64,000 nt of DNA from the NCBI GenBank assembly GCA_921293015.1, contig OV121092.1:5524001-5588000 (forward strand), given 5' to 3'. This DNA comes from Phorcus lineatus. Its lineage: Eukaryota; Mollusca; Gastropoda; Trochida; Trochidae. The notes under the pieces are model-generated. The model worked only from the letters and a program-made list of their open reading frames with translations. It searched no databases and was not told the DNA's origin. Shown here piece after piece: positions 47,301 to 58,800 of this stretch. The first letter of the stretch is position 1. Each line of letters opens with the position of its first letter. Made by a program: the position numbers and the translations under genes.

Positions 47301-49300
47301 CTCTAATTAGTATACTGTTACCTCAAATTATAAAAAACCAATGAAAGTATAGAATTAATTTTCAACCAAATGAAGGAGAAGGAGAGGGGCTCATACTTTT
47401 TGTATTAATAGTGACAATCATTTGAAAATGTAGATCTTTGGGAACGGTTACCAAGAATCTTCAGGGTTATATAGGCTTTCTAACGCTTACGCCAGGTATG
47501 CTATTATATCATTGATTGTTACATTCAAAGACACAGACATAGCCACAGGATGTGATATGTAATATTGGATAATAAGATATGTTACACAACTACAAACCAA
47601 TCGTATTCGTGTGACAAAACTTAAGCAAAAGAAAGACAATTTATGATACAAATGTCATTAAAGTAACGATTTATTTATTTGTAACCTACTTTAAGAGTAT
47701 GACTTTCATTCATATCTTTATTTTCTTCGAGAAACACTCACATCAAAGTGGATATGACGAGTGAGAGGGAATTGCATTGGCCCTACTTGGCTGTTGAATT
47801 CAAGTATAGACACAGTCAAAGAGCTAGAGTTTCAATCTAATTAGGCGATGGTCCAAAACCTAGGTATAAAAGGTGTCTTAATTTATTAATTAAAATGTAT
47901 ATTTTCTCACTTTTGTGGCTCTTTTTATTCTTATAAGATATGAATGCAGATAGTAATTTGCAATAACCGAAATAATGCATTCTTTTCTAAGAAAAAACCT
48001 GACTGCTATTCTGAAAATCACCATCTTGTTTTAAAGTGGGTTAAAGCCTGAATCTCTTGCAGTGGAATCAAATACTTAATTCTGTGCAATGCGCAAAGGT
48101 GATTTCCAAGAGCCCTGCTGTGGTGGAATAGTTCTTGATTAGATTGGAACTCAGAAGAGAGTTTTATCAATTGCCCTTTAATTTGTAAAAGAGATCAGCT
48201 GTAATCTTCCAAGATAGATGCTAGTGTAACAATGCTAGTAAACTGTTTTAGAGGCATAAAAAAAGTTGGTAGAGAGACATGTCAAAAGTTTGAATGAATG
48301 AAGTTTGATCTATTATAAATTGCATATAAAAGCAGTATTAAGTTTCATTTCGACTACTCATTTTATACATATCGTGAATAAAGGTACTATGCATAAATCA
48401 AAATTATATGTGTTAATATATATTCAACATATGTTACATTAGTGAAATGGGAAATTGAGAATGAAAACGTAACAAATTTTAGAGTGGTGGAGAAAATACA
48501 TTGGAGAGACAGAAAGGGATTAGTAAGCCGTGCTTTATCTAGGATACAAGTATGAAATATGTTATATATCATGCTATGTCATAACACTTTGTGACCTTTG
48601 GCAGTTTTAATTTATAAAATGTTATCACAAGAAAGTAAAAAAGGGTTATGAATATATTACTGCATCGTTTGATAGCTAGAGTAGGTAGTTGTTCATCCAT
48701 GTATTTATTCTTAATCATAATTGTTTTCAAAAGAGCTCTTGCATTCATACTTCTTCACGACTTCCATAATACTTCTGAGAATCAAAAACATACTTTAGCT
48801 CATTGTTAACAGAGATATGACAGTTTACGAGTCAATAACAGAGTTATCGTTTATTGAATGTCTATGGCATGTTAGTCAACTTTTAATTTTTCTTTAAACA
48901 TTCTTTTTCTTAAATATTCAGACATCAAAGACGTAATGCAGAACATAGGATAAGTAGTGAATGCTTGTGTAAGGATCCAAAGGCCTTAGAAAAAAGTTAT
49001 CATTTGAATTATGTCCTGACAGAAACGCACACCTTTAAATCCGTTTAAAAACAAATTTCAGGTGACTTCCGTTTCAACAGTGAAATAACTGATTCTCTTA
49101 AAAAGCCAAAAACGGGACAATGTATGTTTGTTAATAGTTAAATAAGGGCAATATCGAGCGAGATGTCAGTTTTACTCATCATAAGAGACAGAAAGCAGAA
49201 GAGTGTTTGGTAAATTAACTACAACGGATTAAGTGTAATAGAGAGTGTTACATACAAAACCTTGAGTGTAAAAGAAATGCAATTGCTTTTTACTACTAAG

Positions 49301-49411
49301 GAATTAAGTTATTTCCTACATTCTAGAAAGGTATTTAATTTTAACTACTGCTTCAGCTCAAATCACTGGTGCATCCAGTTGCTGAGACAGTGGGACACAC
49401 TGTTACACTAG
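49301..49411 (+). pseudogene. N-[QH]-W-DYI terminal exon, short copy in U3
   Basis: Acceptor TTTTTACTACTAAG, then 36 codons to TAG: ELSYFLHSRK, then SSNHWCIQLLRQW. Homologous DNA continues past the stop, aligned with residues 38 onward of the 44,098 exon, so the stop is a truncation. Whether a shortened protein is made cannot be judged. Confidence 0.4.
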
Positions 49412-50210
49412 AGCCCTGCTCTGTGGAATGACTGCTTTAACAAAAAAGACAATTACTAAATTTAATCATTATACTTCAAGTGCTGTGAATTCTACTCAGA
49501 TTCAGAGTAAAATGATCACATTCAAAACCAATCGCCTATGACAGATGAAAAGGCGAGTGTCATAGGAGTTCTCCTTACGAAGAAGAGGCTGTTTGCACCA
49601 AAGGCCATCATTGTTTTCCCAATGTCTTGATTTTTAATAGATATAAAACAAAACCTGCATCTGAATACAACCAAATTTCTCCCAAAAACCTCTGATAACT
49701 TCAGAAGAAATTGCTGACTTTGGTTATGAAATGTCCATTGAATTTCCTTTCTTTTATCGGTTTCATTATCTTCAGAAGAATATTTCTTACTTTAGTTCAA
49801 ATTAGAGAGTGACAAGTTGATTTTGAATAGAATTGTACTCTTTTGTGAAACACATTATATACAATTCCTTTGATCTTGTCAGAAGTATCCCTATTTGAAT
49901 TAAAATAATAATGTACTTGTAAGGTTATAGGTTATGTTTTAATGTTACATAGATACATGCAGATACTCATACCTGTTTCTGAAAAGAGGCAAATTGCACC
50001 CACAAGCCTTTGATTACTTCAGAAGAAAAGAGCTGACACTCGTTAATTATATGTTTATTGAACGTTATTATTATCAGTTCCATTATCTTCTCAAGAATAC
50101 TTCATCATATAGTTGCAAATAAGCAAATGAGATACTAATTTTAATCCAATTGTATTATTTCTTTATATAAATTATAATCAATGAATGCATTAGTGTTATA
50201 GTACATCTCA

Positions 50211-50624
50211 ATTTTGTAACATAGCTGTTATGAAACCTATGTTAAAAACTGCTAATCCCATCCCCAAGTAATCCCTAAGAAATAATCGGTAGGCTGTTGT
50301 CAAGTCACATTGTGTTGACAACTGAGTCTGTGGGTATATAAGACCCAGGTTTGTCTTAAGGAGGAAGTTAATTCTCAGCCATCGACCTGGAGAGAGAGTT
50401 GAGTCCCAGCCAGCACCCGGCTATGGGCTGGTGACAGCCACGACCCGCCATTAGAGAAAGGGCGCGCTGGGCGTCCTGAGGGTGCCAAGGAGAAGCGGGC
50501 GAGAAAGGTCGACGGCCGGATTGGTACAAAGTACTTGGATGAAATAAACCCATGAAAATCCAAATGCATCTCTTCTTCTTGTTGAATCTTACGAAGTGTG
50601 TGCCTGCTGATTGTGCTACAATTT
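50211..50624 (+). mobile_element. Solo LTR with 4-bp target duplication
   Basis: Bounded by TGTAAC at 50,215 and GCTACA at 50,620 (inverted apart from one base) and flanked by ATTT on both sides (50,211-50,214; 50,621-50,624). Inside the 406 bp are a TATA box (GGGTATATAAGAC, about 50,333) and an AATAAA signal (about 50,542), in LTR order U3-R-U5. It is clearly more GC-rich than its surroundings. No internal retroviral-type genes are nearby, so this is a recombined solo LTR. It explains the overlapping - strand frames at 50,368-50,632, which I do not call genes. Confidence 0.8.
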
Positions 50625-50861
50625 GCAAACAAACAAGAATGTGTAATTTTAGTAGTTCTCGGTCTTATTGCACAAAATATTAAGGTAAATCTAAATCACT
50701 ATGGTAGCCTAATGCAATGTTAAAAGGTGGCACTAAAGCTTACCTTAGTGTTAGGTTGCTTTGTGCAACGACCCCTAGTTCTCTTCAGCTGCGACATCAT
50801 TAATAAAAAACCATGCTTGTTGTTTCAACATTAACTGACTAACTTCGTCTTTTTATTATTT

Positions 50862-51130
50862 GAGGTGAGGTGAGTTGGTATTTAACGCCGCTTTCAAGAT
50901 TATTTCACTTATCGCGGCTGCTAGTATTATTGCTGGGTGAAGGCCCGCAACCCCAATGTGGGTATGTGTTGCGGTGAAACCTCGAGCATCGGTTGGAACT
51001 AGCGAACCATGGGTGGTACTGCGCTGAATTTCAGTGTAGCATTGCACCATTGGACAGTTCTCTACTGCAGACAAAGTTCACAAGCCCCTGGCGAGATTCG
51101 AAGCACGGATCTCCTGATCCGAAGCCGATC
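50862..51130 (+). repeat. SINE-like repeat, fullest copy
   Basis: Begins GAGGTGAGTTGGTATTTAACGCCGC, contains ACCATGGGTGGTACTGCGCTGAATTTCAGTGTAGC and ends in a tRNA-like GAGATTCGAAGCACGGATC stretch. Fragment copies are at 1.2 kb and (inverted) 58.5 kb. Family name not assigned. Confidence 0.65.
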
Positions 51131-51588
51131 TTTTTGTTATTTGATAAAATTATTGAAAGGTATGGAGTAAAATGTTTACACAGTCTTGGCCGTGTGTGAA
51201 CGAAGGAAACACCTCTCTAGTGGTCCTGTAATTTACAACTTCCATGTGAGGATTGATGGCAGTCACTGACAGCGGGTTCAAGAAGGGTTAATTCCTTTAT
51301 CAATTCCCTTGTGACCATGAATGATCTGATGCGAGATGAACTATAAGGTGATCTCATAACACACTACGATATATGAGGGAAATAAAAAGCATATCCCTGA
51401 ACTCTTTATAAAGGTCAAGTCTAAAGTAATTGTTTCAAACTATTTGTCTCTTTAATTTGTTATTGTTATTTTACCTATTATTTCTAAACTTTTAATGGGG
51501 TGAAAAATTTACATGATGATTGTATTCAATATAAGGTGTAATAACGTGAATAATGATCATATTCGGATATTATATTTCTTCATGTATG

Positions 51589-51872
51589 TTTTCACAATGT
51601 GAATTGGAATGTGAACGATCTTAACTATTTAATTCTATGTTTTCACATTGTGTATCCGAATGAGAACGATCTTATCTTTTTAATGTATGTTTTCACAATG
51701 TGAACGATCTTAATTTGTAAATGTTTGTTTTCACAATGTGTATCCGAATGTGAACGATCTTAACTATTTAATTCTATGTTTTCACAATGTGTATCAGAAT
51801 TAGAAAGATTTTAACTTTTCATTCTAGGTTTTCACAATGTGTGTCAGAATGAAAACGATCTTAACTTTTCTA
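51589..51872. repeat. Minisatellite, about 6 x 50 bp
   Basis: Six diverged units, each starting TTTTCACAATGTG and containing GAACGATCTTAAC. The third unit is shorter. At the homologous place in U1 (about 34,330) there is one related unit, so expansion happened after the U duplication. Confidence 0.85.
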
Positions 51873-52627
51873 CGAATTTATGTCTTTAAACCATCATTTT
51901 GCTTTTAAATTGGGAGGGTTAGTTTTGAATGTTGACACTCTGACCCATTTGAGATGCCGTTTGTTGAGTACAAATAATGATGACATCGTGCATTTTACGG
52001 TTTATCTGTCCTGAGTGGATTATTGTTATAAATTCCGAGCTTTATCGAGGAATTTATCAAAATAATTCAAAAGAGACAGATAAACCGTAATTTCGACCTT
52101 CGAGTTGGTTATTCTTTTTTTATCCAAGTCAAATCTAAGAATATTTACGGCACTTTTGATAAATACCTTCGTGAAGGCGAGTTCCAAGTAAACTTGGTCA
52201 TTGTATTCATGCACGACGAACAACGTTTATGTCATGGCGCAGTTAAATGTAGTCTCTGCAGTTCATTTTATGTCTTTGGATCATATATTAAGGAAGACAA
52301 TCCTAAACAGTAAAACAAACCACATATAAAACATTTTAGATTTCACATTATTCCATACGAAATTAAAAACAATGTTTGTTTTGAAGTCTGTTTGACACGA
52401 ATACGCTGGACACACTGAATGAATGAATAGAAATAGTTCTGTCAGCCAATCAGATCTCGAGATATTTTTAGAAAAACTGTAATTCCCGTGACCATTATGA
52501 AAACTTTAATACCCGGCATATTTGTGCCCGCTTGGGTAAGAATTATACATGTACATCTTATTTTAATAATGATAATAATATTGTGGACATTGATATGTCA
52601 CCATTTACATATTCTCAAGCGCTACAT

Positions 52628-52858
52628 ACATCATTACCCTGACGGGAAGTGTACTTTCAAAGCAGCTACTTAGCACGTGTCGGCCCGTGCATCCTTGTTT
52701 TCAGATACCCATTTATCAGCTGGGTTGACTTGTTGACAATGTGCATGAAGTGCTTTGCCCAAGGACACAACACACTTTTTCATCAAGGTGACAAATTTTG
52801 TGTCGCTTGCGTGAGAGGCCAGCACGTTAACCACTACACCACTGTGCTCCATGCTTAT
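52628..52858 (-). mobile_element. tRNA-derived SINE, copy in U3, B box deleted
   Basis: Same SINE as 35,655-35,925 at the same place in the unit. About 24 bp including the B box (GGTTCGAATCC on the - strand) are missing between TTTTGTGTCG and GAGAGGCCAGC, so internal pol III promotion should be lost. The A-box side (GTGGTGTAGTGG) is intact. Confidence 0.7.
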
Positions 52859-53600
52859 GTTCACATGTGCAAATGTGTTAACCTCTTGAAGACCTCGTCA
52901 TGCTACTTTGTAGCATTGAGTGAATACAGTTCGCAAGGAGAGAAAATTAGAAGGAAATTTGGTGATCAATTACCGGTGATTTACTGCTAATTCGTAGTTT
53001 AATTTCGTCTACCTACTCAAGGCATACGCTGGTCCCTTTTCTTCAGAAATAAATCTTAGTTTAGAAAGTGTTACAACTTAAATCTCTCGTTGAACAATAA
53101 CATCCGTTTATCCATGTACTGAAATACGGTGAAATTGTTGAACCCTGCTTTGCAGAAGAAGCTCTTGATTAGATTGGAAGGAGGTTTATCGATACGCCTG
53201 TAGAGAAGTATTTCACTAGTAATTAACACTCAACTCAAGATATAATAGTTGCTGGTATCATAGCTACGGCAACAATGTTGGTGGATCAATAAATTATTAA
53301 AAGATGTAAGAAACTTAAAAGTAGAATCTGTGAGTGAAGGACAATTGTTTGCAGGCATACAACCAGTGATGGCAGAACTAGCCAAATGAATTCCTTTTCA
53401 AAACGAAGTAGCCATGTTTAATTTCGTGATTTTACACGGAAATATAAATTTGATTAAAGTAAACATCCTATTTCTTACAATGGTTAAAGAACCAATGAGA
53501 GCAGGCTAAGCCTCCAAACAAAGGCATGCAACGGACCTTCTTTGAAAATGGCAAAACAAAGTGAAATGATTTACGCTAGCGCTTGTGACAGAATAAAATT

Positions 53601-54870
53601 TCTTATCAACAACTCAAGATATCCTAGTTGTTGATACCATACATGTAGCTACGACAGAAACGTGGGCGGATTAAAATTGATTAAAAGGTCAAAGAAATCA
53701 AAAAGAGTTTGGTCTGACGATGCTGGACAATCAACCTCATTACTTAATCTCTCAGATGTTTTCGTGTTTTTCCATCAAAAAAGTTTAAGGGATCCATCCG
53801 AGTAGGCTTTGCTTTCCACAAAAGGGCATGCAGCCTGTATCCATTGAATACGATAGCAACAGACAGACAGAAAAAGTGGGTTTTTTAAGTGTCACAAGTT
53901 TAACATGTACGTGGGTATAAATTATGCCTGATAGTACTTAAGTGTATTTAACAACCAACAGTTGTTTGGCTTATGAGATACTGTTAAAAACTTATATACA
54001 TCATACAAGGTAATAATAGTATTTAAAATGCTATAAGTTATAATTTCATCAAATGTAGTATAAATTCTTTTCGGATGATATTATATCTATATTTGTAGAA
54101 TCAGGACATGTTCCGCAATAGAACAATGTCGAGGTGCGGCAATAACCAGCATGATTTCAAGATCTATCGCCTGTAGAGATGGACGGGGAATTCAACGACC
54201 GTTAACACGTTACAGTAAAATCCGCCTAATGCTTTCAATTTTAAATTGAAAGTAGGAATTTTCTCAGTCATTTATTAAGCCCCATGAGATACAAGTGTGA
54301 AGTATTTATTCATACTGACGGTAGATATTCATGACGTTTAATGTATAATGCAATAACAGATCATATACTATAAAGCATTGTTAATAATTGCACAAGTCAT
54401 AAATTGTGTCGCAAATGTAAGCCCGCAGTGTCAAAACATTTTCCTTTCGAGAGGCGAGAAAATAACAAATAACTCAAAGCAACAATAAAGGATTTTATGT
54501 TTTGTCAATCGAACGTGAATTAAAAATTACTGTCTTGGTACATATACCAATTCAAGAATTTAAAGAAAAGGCAACATAAACAATTACGTCATATGGTCTT
54601 TTTCATCTGTTTTTAACAGGGATGAAGGTAGGCATAAACGATAATGCAAAATATTAACTTGTACGAATGGTTCACATTGCACAAAATGTAAATACATGTA
54701 CATGTATTTTTGTCTCATATACCGCCGTTGTTGGCTAATAGATAACGTTGAGTATCAGTTCAGTGAAGAACGTAAACCTTTTTTAGAGCAAGATGCGTAA
54801 TAACTTTAAAAAACAAATTACTTTTCCTCCAAACGATTTAATGTTATAACATTTAAAAACGATTCCTCAT
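53601..54870. other. Intergenic, fading tandem homology
   Basis: Short remnants only (ATCCATCCGAGTAGG at 53,793 also at 45,743). No gene seen. Confidence 0.45.
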
Positions 54871-54875
54871 TTTAC

Positions 54876-55155
54876 ATTTTACTCTTGATAAATTGGCTGC
54901 CAGCTGATTTCATTGCAACCTTTCATGTTTAATGCACTGTTTGAATTTCGATCAACGAAAACAATATCCGCACCATGAGAGGAAGACAAATTTGTTTCCA
55001 GTCGTCTCTGAAAGCTTCTCTCCTTAACAGGACAAGCTGACATATGACAATGATTTGTCTGCCAGTCGGTCTCAAAATTCACTCCCGAAGTCAAACACTT
55101 CGCTTTTGCATTTTCACTGAAAGTTTTTTTCCTTTTCACAACTGAACTGCTGGTA
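54876..55155 (-). CDS. Unassigned 90-codon frame
   Basis: Open on the - strand from about 55,160 (after a TAA) to the stop at 54,879. Two AG acceptor options lie at its start (ATACCAGCAG and AGTTCAG). The composition is protein-like: basic start (VVKRKKTFSE), four Cys, and SSSHGADIVFVDRNSNSALN. There is no ATG until deep inside, no known domain and no second copy in the window. It could be an internal or terminal exon, or chance. I rate it slightly above background because GC and codon variety are higher than in neighbouring frames. Confidence 0.25.
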
Positions 55156-55179
55156 TGATTTTACATGTGGTCATGATAT

Positions 55180-55570
55180 TTGATATTGCTGATTTTTATG
55201 TAAATGATTTTGCTGTGCTATTTTGTTTTTGCTATTTCACGATGCAATTCGTCCTTGCACGTTTCCCACCTCCTTTCCCATCAGAGGTAGCTATGTCATA
55301 AATTCCTATACGACCTCTGTCTTAATACAAACGTTTCTTGGGCCCAAAATGTAGAAGCCTGATTGGATGCAATCAAAGTTATTTGTGCAATCAGTGACGC
55401 CGTTTCAAAAGTTATTCTTCAAGACGCCTTAGTTACTTCCGCAAGCTTTCCAAAAGCTAAACTTTATTCGAATATGTACCTTGCACGTTTTCCAATCAGA
55501 GGTAGCTACCTATGTTGGGAGAGAATGGTTTTCCCCATGCAATGCGATGGGCTTCACAGCTAATAACTTG
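55180..55570. repeat. Rearranged copy of the 42.95-43.33 kb block
   Basis: Contains the inverted part (55,253-55,335) and the direct part (55,408-55,485) described at 43,185. GGTAGCTA occurs at both ends (55,285; 55,500). Confidence 0.6.
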
Positions 55571-56230
55571 GCTTACAGGTGCTCAGATCATTATACCCAA
55601 GTTTCATGTGCAACTCATTACTCAGGTCAGGGACTCTTAGCCAGATAAAGAGCTCATCGTAGCCTAGTTGATAAAAGCATTGAGTTTCCAATTGAAGGGT
55701 TGCAAGTTGCAAGGATCAAACACAACATTTGTGCGATGATTGACATATTTTGGAATCAAAATCGATGGGATTAAATTCATCATTCTTAAGATGTGTACTC
55801 AGCTGAATAATATTCCAATTTAATACACCTAATACCCCTTTTGACCATTACTGTAAATAAACAGTTAATCCTTGAAAATAATCCACTGATAACATGATCG
55901 TGACGTCATCACAATGGATCAATTTTTATCTGGTAATCTTAAAAGTACATTTAAACCGAAAACGTATTTAACTTGGATATTTGATTTAACATTGTTGAAT
56001 GCTTTCAGGTGGTGATCCGACATTGAATTATGAAGCTCATCGAGGTAATGAAGTAACTGGATAAATATTGCACACCCACAATCCACAACTGAAATAGTCA
56101 TCAGAAAAACATGAAAATTATATTCCCACAAAAAGAATATATTAGACAACTCAAAATAAGCAAAAGGCAGTCAATTTTTGTCATGCCTATGTTATACGCA
56201 TGGATGACCATATACTTTTGGAGGTCCGTT
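55571..56230. other. Intergenic, no feature seen
   Basis: No supportable gene or repeat. Confidence 0.5.
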
Positions 56231-56234
56231 GACA

Positions 56235-56370
56235 GACACTCTCGATAAGGTGGCAATTTGTGATGAGCGCTAATTCACAATGGCTGCTTTTATCTGAGGA
56301 GTCGGGGCATGATTGCAGTGTTTCCTTCTCATTACCTTGATGACTTCATTACCCTTAACTGATATTTCCA
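56235..56370. repeat. Block A, isolated fifth fragment
   Basis: GAGCGCTAATTCACAATGGCTGC, GGCATGATTGCAGTG and CTCATTACCTTGATGACTTCATTA align with the core of block A, outside the array and without blocks B or C nearby. Confidence 0.6.
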
Positions 56371-57390
56371 ATCAGTAGGTGTCAAAACATAGGCTATCAA
56401 ATCTTTGACGGAAACCTACAGTTTTAACGCTTGGCGATCAAATTGATATCGATACACGAGTCTTTAACGTGAAACGTTTGAGGAGACCTAGTGTCTATTT
56501 TAGAGACTATCGATTATTTAAGGACTTCTGACGGTTAATACTTGAAAAAGAGAGAGATGCAATAGTTAATAACAGAAAGTGTTACTGGCCCTTTCAGCAA
56601 ATATAATTTTGAAAACTTATGTCAGTTTTCTTTGTAGCTCATCAAGCTTTACGACGAATGGCACTATCAAAGACTTTACAGTGCTTGACTTACACTTTTG
56701 AGAAAAGAATTTTACAGTCATATAATGTCGATATGATATAATGATAATCCCAACTGACCACTTTACTTTAACAAAACTCTAAGAGATATCATGGATGGGA
56801 ATTAGATAATAAACATTATTCGGGGCTTTGTGAATTTGTGATATACTGAATATGAAAGGATAGGAATGTTGGGTGTTAATATGATTGGAAATTTTGTAAC
56901 TAAGACAAATGATAAATACTTCATTAACTGAAAAATCTAAATTATATATACGGCCATCCTTTACTATGTGTTATATACGGGTTATATCCCCAACATTTTG
57001 TCAGTACCTACTAGGAGTCTTCTATATTTATCATAAGTCATTTCACAATATTTCATCTTTCTGCGCAAGTAGGAAAAGGATTTTATTGGATGATGTCATA
57101 TTTGCCCATATAATAAGGGGTCCAAATGTACCGAAAATCCGTAGCAAACTTCCCCATCGTTTAAGGAGATTATTTCTGTTTCAAGTCCTTTTGGAGCAGT
57201 CAGAGGTAACGATTTCTTTCTTAAGTAGTAAGATTATTGTCTTATATCAATAATTTTTCAAAATTGGCTCATTTCTTCTTATAACTACATGTTTAAGCAT
57301 GTATCCGTCACTTTGTGAGGAATATAGCATCAGTTCTTGTAACATATTCACCAGTTTCCCTTATACGCCACATGCTATGATAGACCAGTA
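56371..57390. other. Intergenic with a 114-codon frame of doubtful status
   Basis: A + strand frame, ATG at 56,909 to 57,253, is long for this composition but has no domain, no copy in the window, and an AT-driven hydrophobic/basic makeup. I do not call it a gene. Confidence 0.3.
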
Positions 57391-57391
57391 A

Positions 57392-57630
57392 TCATCCAAC
57401 ATGACTGTGTTCTCCATCTGTGCCTCCATCTTCAAAGCGAAACAGGAACTCAATTTCTCCAACGCTTGTTTCAGCAATCAAAGAGCGCCTGCGTTCGATT
57501 AAATCCCATACGTCCATTCAAGTGGTTTTTTGCCCACAAAGAAATACTAACTGCCTCAGTTTGATTGAGAGCTTGTGGCCGGTCTGATTAGGGAGAAACT
57601 CTTGTTCACATTTCATTATGCTTTCGTTAG
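57392..57630 (-). other. Protein-like frame interrupted by one TGA
   Basis: On the - strand ATG at 57,517 opens 41 codons (MDVWDLIERRRSLIAE, then EFLFRFEDGG) to TGA at 57,392. The same frame is open for 34 codons upstream from an ATG, separated from it only by a TGA at 57,518-57,520. The makeup (acidic/basic alternation, FLFRFEDGG) looks like a real protein. I do not recognise it. A decayed exon is the simplest reading. Confidence 0.3.
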
Positions 57631-57689
57631 TGTAACAGGCTGATATATTGAACTCCAAACTGCCACTTTCCCATCCAATTCTCTTGTCT

Positions 57690-58088
57690 TAGCTGTGAAT
57701 AGCTCCAGCAGAGATGCCACTTTACGAATCTCTCTATCTAATTGGCGTTGTCTAGCACTCGGGCAGATGAAAGTACCTTTGCCTCTCTCACACGCTCTTG
57801 AGAAGTGGACAGACGTACCGCGAGCTCAGCACACAGCAATATGAGGCAGTCTCGTCTCTTCTGATCGACAACTGGAGAGAGAGAGCCGGTCACAGTAGAT
57901 TTTACAGGCGGACTCTCGGAGTCTCTTGAGAGCAATGTGCATAACTGATATCGGGACAGGAGGGAGGGAATTTTAGGAGAAAAGGATGAGCGAGAGTAGG
58001 AGAGAGGGAATGAGAGAGAGGGCGAGAGAAAAATGTACAGAGGAAAATCAGAAGTGGGAGATGGAGTTAGGAATACCGTGGTTGACAA
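57690..58088 (-). other. Two overlapping helical frames, possible decayed exon
   Basis: Frame one ends at 57,738 with QKRRDCLILLCAELAVRL and TSQERVREAKVL. Frame two, open from about the same point, continues RQRQLDREIRKVASLLEL and TAKTRELDGKV to a stop near 57,620. Read together they would form one helical protein with a one-base shift. The N-terminal part of frame one is a translation of the GA-rich tract and is not meaningful. Confidence 0.25.
57955..58070 (+). repeat. Purine-rich (GA) tract
   Basis: About 115 bases, nearly all purine on the + strand, with GAGAGAG and GGGAGGGA runs. Such tracts can form triplex DNA and often lie near promoters. No gene start is visible beside it. Confidence 0.7.
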
Positions 58089-58479
58089 AGAGCAAGCAAA
58101 GCAAGCAAATACTGATGCTAAACTCTCTCGGGAGTGATCACGTGGACTGATTTAGACACGACTGACAGATGAGAAATTATATGGAAAAGAATCATAAGCT
58201 TAAAGAATGAAGAGACATCCAGAGAATATATGATTTGCAACCAAGTCGCCCTGGTTGGATTTACTGCTAGATTCACGAGAAATTGGCGTTGCAGATAAGA
58301 GAAGAAATACATAAGTTCGTAACCTTAACAGTATTATCGATCGACTATTTCCGCTATAATCCTTTACCTTGAAAACTGCTTATGAAGTTAAGTTTAAAAT
58401 TAACTGAAAAGTGATATCGAGTATTGCAGTTCGTATGTGTGTGCATGAATAGGAAGAGGAACATTGAAGGAGACACGTG

Positions 58480-58800
58480 AAGTCGAACGAATGGAATTTC
58501 CCGAGGAATGCTATCTGTACACTTCACAGAAAATATGTTCGAATCCCGAACGTGCTAAGCAACTTTTCAGCAGTAAAGAACTGTTCTAAATGCACTAGAC
58601 GTATGTGCAATACTACACGGAATTTCAGCACGGCACCACACATGTTTCGTTCATCCCAGCCGATGCTCGCAGGTTTCACTGCAATGCATCACTAAAATAG
58701 TGTTGCGTGCTTTCTCCCTGCGGTAATACTAGAAGTCGTCATATAAGTGAAATCCTCTTGAAAGCGGCATTAAATCCCATTAAATCACAATAGCTATGGT
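58480..58800 (-). repeat. SINE-like repeat, inverted diverged copy
   Basis: Reverse complement of the 50.86 kb repeat: GAATTTCAGCACGGCACCAC, CCGATGCTCGCAGGTTTCACTGCAA and GAAAGCGGCATTAAATCCC. Confidence 0.65.

Larger units (their letters stand above)
46140..53600. repeat. U segment, copy 3
   Basis: Longest U copy. It holds an internal second copy of the 49.65-49.80 kb block at 49.97-50.11 kb, a solo LTR, a SINE-like repeat, a minisatellite and the tRNA-derived SINE shared with U1. Identity to U1 is about 90% at 53,150-53,340 against 34,890-35,080. Confidence 0.85.

Noticed and set aside
50368..50632. Overlapping 85-86 codon frames on the - strand
   Set aside because: They lie wholly within the solo LTR and run against its transcription direction. 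The GC-rich sequence explains their length.
51589..51872. Regularly spaced repeats resembling a CRISPR array
   Set aside because: Units are contiguous and diverged without unique spacers, in a eukaryotic genome: a minisatellite.
56909..57253. 114-codon + strand frame with ATG
   Set aside because: No domain, no conserved copy, composition driven by AT content; cannot be told from chance.
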